Of a stretch of 44,737 nucleotides of DNA, positions 39,539-44,737 are shown piece by piece (within the stretch, counting starts at the first letter, position 1; each line of letters begins with the position of its first letter). The notes below the pieces were generated by a model. The model was given only the letters and a program-made list of their open reading frames with translations. It searched no databases and was not told the origin of the DNA. Source of the stretch: JAGLQA01 sp023135565. Lineage in GTDB: Bacteria; Acidobacteriota; Aminicenantia; UBA2199. The translations under genes were made by a program, and so were the position numbers. The stretch spans positions 1-44,737 of the forward strand of contig DAOWCY010000034.1 in NCBI GenBank assembly GCA_030639305.1, written 5' to 3'.

Positions 39539-39958
39539 ATGGCCGATAATCCTTTTGAGTCACTTCCCGGTTACAGTCGGTTTATTGCTGAGTTATCGAA
39601 CCGTCCCACTGTAGAACATTCAACCCTGGCGGTTTGGTCTGACAGCCCATATACCGGTATAGCCGAAGGTGATGTGTTATTCACAAAAGGATTCAGGCTT
39701 CGTATCAGGGAAGAGTTGGATTTTTACGAATGTCTAATAACCTCGTATGGATATGAAGTATACCGGGGAGGGGAAAGGTTATATTGGTATGATGATTTTC
39801 CGCACCCCAAAGATACGGGATTAAGGTCCACGCATCCGCATCACAAGCATATTCCACCAGACATTAAGCACAATCGTGTGCCTGCACCGGGGATCAGTTT
39901 CACCACCTGCAATCTACCGTTACTATTTAGAGAGATTGAAGAGTTAATAAAAGCATAA
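39539..39958 (+). CDS. TumE-family (DUF6516) protein, putative toxin
   Basis: 139 residues. The C-terminal half carries the family's hallmark run: 'RLYWYDDFPHPKD', then 'STHPHHKHIPPDIKHNRVPAP' in parts, and 'ISFTTCNLPLLFREIEEL'. The N-terminal half is a beta sheet with 'GDVLFTKGFRLRIREELDFYE' and 'SYGYEVYRGGE'. The histidine-rich loop (HP, PHHKH, KHNR) could bind metal or be catalytic. The family is annotated as a toxin of toxin-antitoxin systems. It is coupled to the upstream gene (2-base gap) and lacks its own Shine-Dalgarno. Confidence 0.7.
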   Translation: MADNPFESLPGYSRFIAELSNRPTVEHSTLAVWSDSPYTGIAEGDVLFTKGFRLRIREELDFYECLITSYGYEVYRGGERLYWYDDFPHPKDTGLRSTHPHHKHIPPDIKHNRVPAPGISFTTCNLPLLFREIEELIKA

Positions 39959-40223
39959 AAATTTTCTCAGTTCGTATAATTTCTCATCTGAGTATAATCG
40001 TGGTAAAAACAGCCCTAAAGATTCCGTGAGTATGCTTTTATCTCTGTGCCCTCGGTGTTTTCTGTGGCTAAGAAAGCCCCAGCGCCGACATTCAGCCCCA
40101 GCTAAAAAACGAAAAAAGATTGCCACGAGACTTTCACGAGACAGTCGCGAGATTTTTTTTGTCTGTGCTCTCTGTGGCGAGGACAGCCCCTGCCGGAAAT
40201 TGAACTTTGGAAGACGATGCAAA
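39959..40223. other. Intergenic repeat-rich region
   Basis: No gene. It contains TCTCTGTGCCCTCGGTG and TCTGTGCTCTCTGTGGC (relatives of the common CACAGAG-type intergenic repeats) and a 29-bp segment AAAACGAAAAAAGATTGCC...GACTTT (40106-40134) that recurs exactly at 40702-40730. Translations of this region on the minus strand look like repeat-encoded peptide and were not accepted. Confidence 0.6.
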
Positions 40224-40607
40224 CTAAAACACCCCGGCAATCTTTAATACCCCCAATATTCCACCAACTATAGTTAACACATTACCTATCCAGAATATAA
40301 ACATCCATTTTAGAATTTCTGCTTTGTTATTTGCAATCATCGCGGTTAGTTTGGTTTCGGTGTTTGCGATTCTCTCAGTCATTTTTATTTCTGTATTCCC
40401 GATCCTTTCAGTCAGTTCTAACTTTAAATTTACGAGTTCTTCCGATAACCTTCTTTCGAATCTCTCCTCGACTATTTCGATGGTGTCTCTTTTTAACTCA
40501 TTCGATGTGTCGGCAAGAAGCTCATTTATAAAAGTAATGACTTCCTACCTTTCAGGTTCTTTCAGTTTTTTTTCGATAACATGAGGCAGTATCAGTACTT
40601 GTGGCAT
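40224..40607 (-). pseudogene. Coiled-coil protein with C-terminal membrane anchor, interrupted by an in-frame TAG
   Basis: On the minus strand, ATG 40607 follows a perfect AAGGAGG and opens a 127-residue frame with one internal stop: codon 21 is TAG (40547-40545), in 'KLKEPER-stop-EVITFINELL'. The remainder is a charged coiled coil with heptad-like repeats ('TERIGNTEIKMTERIANTETKL'). It ends in one membrane helix ('WMFIFWIGNVLTIVGGILGV') and a short tail. This architecture is like the CCDC90/DUF1640-type small coiled-coil membrane proteins. Everything downstream of the stop is intact, so the lesion is recent, an error, or suppressed. No start codon close after the TAG allows a simple restart. 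Exact 29-bp direct repeats flank it at 40106 and 40702. Confidence 0.65.
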
Positions 40608-40886
40608 TAAAACCTCCTTGCCGTTATGATACCACAATATTTTAGAGAAGGCAAATTGTTCGAGCAAAACTTTTGTTACGCTGCTACGCAGTCCCGGCTA
40701 TAAAACGAAAAAAGATTGCCACGAGACTTTTTTCTTTTAAAGTCGCTTGCTTTTTTTTGAAAAATTGATTACAATTTAACTTCACCCTTGATTTGATGGG
40801 AAATATTTTAGGTAAAGTAAATATAGAGAAAGCGAGTGTGTGAAAAATGAAAGTAGCGCAAAAAATTAATACCAGGGGTGAACACA
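40608..40886. other. Intergenic region before the Reg_prop kinase
   Basis: It holds the second 29-bp repeat copy (40702-40730) and a fragment GCAAAACTTTTGTTACGCTGC that resembles the reverse end of a hairpin element. The rest is AT-rich leader, with no promoter that I can place with confidence. AGGGG at 40874-40878 serves as ribosome-binding site for the ATG at 40887. Confidence 0.5.
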
Positions 40887-43800
40887 ATGATGAGAAAACC
40901 AAAAAGAAAGAACAATGTTTTAAGAAACCGTTACATCAAGATTTTCGTTTTATTATTTTTCCTGTTTTTGGGAGTAGTAATTTTATCCGCTGATTCCAAA
41001 AGCCCTTACGAAAACATAACCTTTGAACATCTATCCGTGGGAGAAGACCTTTCGCAAAGCACAGTCTTCTGCATTCTCCAGGATAGCAGGGGGTTTATGT
41101 GGTTCGGGACAGAACGCGGGTTAAACAGGTATGATGGCCATACTTTTAAGTTGTACGATCAAAATTTCAGAAAACCCAGGAGTTTAAGTTACAACATGGT
41201 TATTTCCCTTTTCGAAGACAGTTCCGGGATTCTTTGGGTAGGGACCTGGGGCGGCGGTCTCAATAAATTTGACCTCAAAACCGAGGAGTTTTCGGCTTAC
41301 AAGAATATTCCAGGGGAACAGGACAGTCTAAGTGACAATAATGTCTGGTCAATTTATGAAGACGAATCAGGTATATTATGGGTCGGAACCGAAAAAGGAT
41401 TAAATAAGCTTGACCGGGAAAAAGGGAAAATTATTCGGTATTTAGATGGAGAAAAGATAAATGCAATTTGCCGGGATAACTGTGGTACTCTTTTTGTAGG
41501 GACTGATAATGGGCTTTTTATATATAAAGATGATAATAGTTTTGAAGAATTTATATGCGAAACTGACCTGGGAATCCAGGTTCCCAAAAAAGTGAGAGCA
41601 ATATACAAAAGTCAAAAAGGAGCATTGTGGATCGGCACAGAATGGGGTTTATATGAATTAAACAGGAAGAAAGAGGAAATTACCTGCTACACGAAAATCA
41701 CTGAACTTACGAAAATGAGCGATAAACGTATCAGTTCTATCTGCGAAGCTGCCGACGGTTTTATCTGGATAGGCACCAATAACAGCTTGATTCGCTTTGA
41801 CCCCCGGGATAAGAGTTTTACGCCGTATATAAATGACCCGGATGCTCCCGAAAGCCTGAGTAATAATAATATCTGGTCGATTTATAAAGACAGGGATGGT
41901 TTTATCTGGATAGGCACCGATGGTGGCGGTATTAACTTATTTGACCCAAACAGGAAGAAATTCGCCCTATACAGAAAGATCAATCTATACAGGAATACCG
42001 ATATAGATTTTACGTTGAATAATAATGTCCAGGCAATCCAAAAGGGTGAGCCCGGTTTTGTCTGGATCGGCACCAGGGGAGGCGGCTTAGACAGGTTTAA
42101 CCTAAAAACGCAAGAGTACACCAACTTTAAAATCCCGGTTGAAGTCTCTAACAACACTCACAGGAATGAAATGCGTGCTGTTTTTAAAGATCACGACGGT
42201 ATGCTCTGGATCGGCACCGTAGGGGCTGGATTATATCGTTTTGACCCTGGGGAGGAAAAATTTTCCCTTTACCGGCATGGGCCATTAAGCGACGAAGCAT
42301 ACATTTTGACTATCGTTGAAGATGAAAATCATGTGTTGTGGATCGGAAGCATGAATGGATTGTTTAGAATAGATGAAGATAGGCAAAGCTGTAAAATTTA
42401 TAAAAATGATCCTGATGATCCCAATAGTATAAGTGACAATAAAATATTTTCGATATTAAAAGATAAATCAGGAGTATTCTGGATCGGCACTGGGGGTGGT
42501 GGGATCAACAAATTCGATGGGAAGAACACATTCAAACATTATCTTCCCTCCGCAGATACCGAAAGTATCAACCATAATTTTGTGATGGCAATCTATGAGG
42601 CCAAAAAAAGTAAACTCTGGATAGGCACCAACGGCGGCGGTCTAAACAAATTTGATAAGGAAAAAGAAACATTCGAGGCATACACTACGAAAGATGGTTT
42701 GATTAACGATGTGATTTGTGATATCCTGGAGGACGATGACGGTTGCCTCTGGCTCAGCACAAATAAGGGATTATCGAGATTTAACCCGGGCAAAAAAGAA
42801 TTCAGGAATTATACAGTTAGGGACGGGCTGCAAGGTTATGAGTATAATAGAGGAGCAGCCTGTATGTGTGAAGGTAGTCTGTTTTTTGGAGGTGTTAATG
42901 GCTTTAATGTTTTTGATCCACAAGAATTAAAATCTAAAGATAGGCTAATGCCACCTCCAATCGTAATTACTTCTTTTAAAAAACATAACCAGGAAAACAA
43001 GTTGAGTGCACCCATATTGGGAGTCGGTGAACTGGAAATATCTTATGATGAATCCATCTCTTTCGAGTTTGCTGCCCTTAGCTTTGCAGCCCCGGAGTTG
43101 AACCGGTACGCTTACAAGCTTGAACCGATTAACAAAGAGTGGATATACCTGGGCAGTAAACATGTTGTTGACCTCATCAACCTTGTCCCTGGAGATTACA
43201 TGTTCCGGGTCAAAGGTTCCAATAGCGATGGTGTCTGGAATGAGGCCGGTATATCCCTAAATATTAAAGTTAACCCACCATTCTGGCAAACAATGTGGTT
43301 TATTTGGGGGATTGTCTTATTTGTAGGAGGAAGCTTATTAACCCTTGCTCGATCACGCATTAACCGTATAAAAAGGGATAATGCAAAGCTAAAAAAAGAG
43401 ATAGACAATCGCAAGCAAGCACAGGCGGAGCAAAAGGAGAGCGAAAAACGGTTACGAACGCTTATAGAAACTTCTCCGGATGCCATTACCCTGTCAGATG
43501 TAGAAACGGGGAAAATAATCATGGCTAATCGCCAAACCTCTAAACTGCTCGAGTACAGCGACGAAGAGGAAATCAAAGAAAAAGTAAAGAGTATATTTGA
43601 TATTTTCCCGCCAGAAGATCGTGAAAAATATAAAAAAAATGCGCAGAAGACCATAAAGGTCGGAATTAGTACGAATACCGAGTATACTGTTATGTCCAAA
43701 AAAGGAAATCCAATCGCCGTAGAGATGAGCACTGCGTTGATAAGAGATGCTGATGGGAATCCAAAATATTTTTTGTCGATCACAAGGGATATCAGGAAAC

Positions 43801-44615
43801 GCAAAGAAGCTGAAGAAAAAGAAAGATTGCATAGAGAGAAGTTAGTCCAGATCGATAAGATGGTTGCATTGGGGACACTGGTGTCGGGTGTTGCTCATGA
43901 GCTGAAGAACCCTCTTGCGTCCATCAAAATGAATGCAGAAAGTTTTAAAAAGGTATGGGCCGATGTGGTGCCTGTTTTAGATAGCCACTATGAGAAGAAT
44001 ACCGGTTTTAAATTGGCAAATCTCCCTTATGTTTCTTCAAAATCTGATTTAAAAGAATTGATAACCGGACTGATAGAGAGCGGTCAACGGATTGACGAAA
44101 TTATTAAAACTTTAAGAGATTTTTCCCAGCCGGAAGTACCCCATACCGTACAGTCGATCGGAATCAACAAGGTTATTGATTCGTCTATCGATTTTATGGA
44201 TAAAAAGATTAAAAAAGCCACTGATAATTTTGTTTTTCAACCGGCGCGGGAATTGCCACTTTTTGAAGGAAATTTCCAGAGATTAGAGCAGGTCTTTACC
44301 AATCTCATAGATAACTCCTGTCAGGCTCTGTCGGATAATTCAAAGAGAATCGAAATAACCACCTTTTACGAAAAAAAGAAGAAGCGAATTGTGGTAGAAG
44401 TGGAGGATGAAGGTCAAGGGATCACGAAAAAAAACCTGGAAAAAGTTACAAACCTCTTTTTCACCACTAAAAGAGATTGTGGCGGCACCGGGCTCGGACT
44501 TTCAATTTCTTCCCAGATTGTCAAGGAACATGGCGGTAGTATGAGAATCGAATCGACTGTAGGCAAAGGGACTATCGTTACTGTTTATTTGCCGGTAGCT
44601 ATAGCGCTCAGATAA
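40887..44615 (+). CDS. Reg_prop (two-component propeller) sensor histidine kinase with PAS domain
   Basis: 1242 residues. An N-terminal membrane/signal segment (about 16-36) is followed by about 14 Reg_prop repeats of the pattern I-x-x-I-x-x-D-x-x-G-x-h-W-h-G-T-x-x-G-L-x-x-F-D (about 40-690), enough for two seven-bladed propellers. Then come a Y_Y_Y domain (about 700-795, 'YKLEPINKEW'), a membrane helix ('MWFIWGIVLFVGGSLLTLA', about 805-825), a coiled coil and a PAS domain (about 850-975). HisKA has H1004 in 'GVAHELKNPLAS', and the HATPase has 'NLIDNSCQAL' and 'GTGLGLSIS'. The propellers face the periplasm. Unlike the Bacteroides hybrid systems there is no receiver or AraC domain, so output needs a separate regulator, which is not in the window. 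Start 40887 is used; GTG 40878 overlaps the Shine-Dalgarno. Confidence 0.92.
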   Translation: MMRKPKRKNNVLRNRYIKIFVLLFFLFLGVVILSADSKSPYENITFEHLSVGEDLSQSTVFCILQDSRGFMWFGTERGLNRYDGHTFKLYDQNFRKPRSLSYNMVISLFEDSSGILWVGTWGGGLNKFDLKTEEFSAYKNIPGEQDSLSDNNVWSIYEDESGILWVGTEKGLNKLDREKGKIIRYLDGEKINAICRDNCGTLFVGTDNGLFIYKDDNSFEEFICETDLGIQVPKKVRAIYKSQKGALWIGTEWGLYELNRKKEEITCYTKITELTKMSDKRISSICEAADGFIWIGTNNSLIRFDPRDKSFTPYINDPDAPESLSNNNIWSIYKDRDGFIWIGTDGGGINLFDPNRKKFALYRKINLYRNTDIDFTLNNNVQAIQKGEPGFVWIGTRGGGLDRFNLKTQEYTNFKIPVEVSNNTHRNEMRAVFKDHDGMLWIGTVGAGLYRFDPGEEKFSLYRHGPLSDEAYILTIVEDENHVLWIGSMNGLFRIDEDRQSCKIYKNDPDDPNSISDNKIFSILKDKSGVFWIGTGGGGINKFDGKNTFKHYLPSADTESINHNFVMAIYEAKKSKLWIGTNGGGLNKFDKEKETFEAYTTKDGLINDVICDILEDDDGCLWLSTNKGLSRFNPGKKEFRNYTVRDGLQGYEYNRGAACMCEGSLFFGGVNGFNVFDPQELKSKDRLMPPPIVITSFKKHNQENKLSAPILGVGELEISYDESISFEFAALSFAAPELNRYAYKLEPINKEWIYLGSKHVVDLINLVPGDYMFRVKGSNSDGVWNEAGISLNIKVNPPFWQTMWFIWGIVLFVGGSLLTLARSRINRIKRDNAKLKKEIDNRKQAQAEQKESEKRLRTLIETSPDAITLSDVETGKIIMANRQTSKLLEYSDEEEIKEKVKSIFDIFPPEDREKYKKNAQKTIKVGISTNTEYTVMSKKGNPIAVEMSTALIRDADGNPKYFLSITRDIRKRKEAEEKERLHREKLVQIDKMVALGTLVSGVAHELKNPLASIKMNAESFKKVWADVVPVLDSHYEKNTGFKLANLPYVSSKSDLKELITGLIESGQRIDEIIKTLRDFSQPEVPHTVQSIGINKVIDSSIDFMDKKIKKATDNFVFQPARELPLFEGNFQRLEQVFTNLIDNSCQALSDNSKRIEITTFYEKKKKRIVVEVEDEGQGITKKNLEKVTNLFFTTKRDCGGTGLGLSISSQIVKEHGGSMRIESTVGKGTIVTVYLPVAIALR

Positions 44616-44647
44616 ATTGACCCACTTTTGCTCAGATAAAGTGAGCC
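44606..44647. repeat. Tandem 18-bp repeat at the end of the Reg_prop kinase gene
   Basis: GCTCAGATAAATTGACCC (44606-44623) and GCTCAGATAAAGTGAGCC (44630-44647), 24 bases apart. The first copy supplies the final codons and the TAA stop of the kinase gene. Such sequences resemble insertion-sequence ends, but no transposase is visible before the window ends. The remaining 90 bases show nothing else. Confidence 0.5.
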
Positions 44648-44737
44648 GTTTGTTCACAAAATAACCCACAAAATCCTTTAATCTTCTCCCCTCCCAGGTA
44701 GTAAAAAACCATAAAAAGAGAGATTTGTATATCCGGG

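Noticed and set aside
39944..40247. Overlapping frames on both strands after the TumE-like gene
   Set aside because: The peptides derive from CACAGAG-type and GATTGCCACGAGAC-type intergenic repeats; no ribosome-binding site or conserved domain.
40324..40584. 86-codon plus-strand frame
   Set aside because: It is antisense to the interrupted coiled-coil gene, which has a better start signal and recognisable protein features.

Overview
The window is chromosomal DNA, about half GC, from an uncultured-looking diderm bacterium. An LptE-type lipoprotein, a TolC-type channel and a predicted outer-membrane barrel (DUF3187-like) show that it has an outer membrane. The mix of Reg_prop sensor kinases, an S9 peptidase, a stand-alone ATP sulfurylase and very many short palindromic repeats would fit an Acidobacteriota/Aminicenantes-like lineage. 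That placement is a weak inference from gene content and no marker gene here proves it.

Layout, left to right. Positions 1-403 hold the tail of an Rpn-type nuclease gene and a cupin remnant. 405-2270 encodes a protein made almost entirely of ankyrin repeats. 2585-9124 is a complete efflux operon: TolC, HlyD, two separate ABC ATPases and two ABC-2 permeases, i.e. a YbhGFSR-type exporter plus its outer-membrane channel. 9268-10506 is a DUF4143-type AAA ATPase gene bracketed by direct repeats and preceded by a regularly spaced repeat array. 10768-11961 is a PLP aminotransferase. 11967-14533 carries a small secreted zinc-site protein, the DUF3187-like barrel and a ParB-like protein. 14652-17700 is a housekeeping run: lptE, holA, gltX. 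17989-20484 is a hybrid PAS-PAS-GAF histidine kinase. 20922-22988 is an S9 peptidase gene split by an in-frame TAG. 23419-24750 encodes a DUF401 membrane protein. 25001-26242 is a STAS-like protein coupled to a lipid kinase, convergent with sat (26239-27426). 27722-33063 is uvrC and smc. 33226-35112 is a membrane-anchored Ser/Thr kinase. 35330-36214 is an unrecognised protein. 36326-39032 is an AI-2E family permease followed by a probable inactive M49-like peptidase. 39267-39958 is a putative TumE-type toxin-antitoxin pair. 40224-40607 is a coiled-coil membrane protein gene broken by a TAG. 40887-44615 is a Reg_prop histidine kinase.

The most unusual content lies between the genes. One family of short hairpin elements occurs at least 14 times in both orientations. 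Different copies carry compensatory changes in the stem, and several copies supply the Shine-Dalgarno sequence of the next gene. Three copies sit inside a larger MITE-like element that has terminal inverted repeats and is flanked by target-site-like direct repeats of 8, 11 and 14 bp. Inverted pairs of hairpin elements bracket the two ABC ATPase genes and uvrC. Several housekeeping genes (lptE, uvrC, smc, and the barrel gene) have a -10 element only 10-15 bases before the start codon and no Shine-Dalgarno, which suggests leaderless mRNAs.

No rRNA, tRNA, CRISPR array, phage region or transposase gene was recognised. Family names come from motif recognition by eye; no database search was run.
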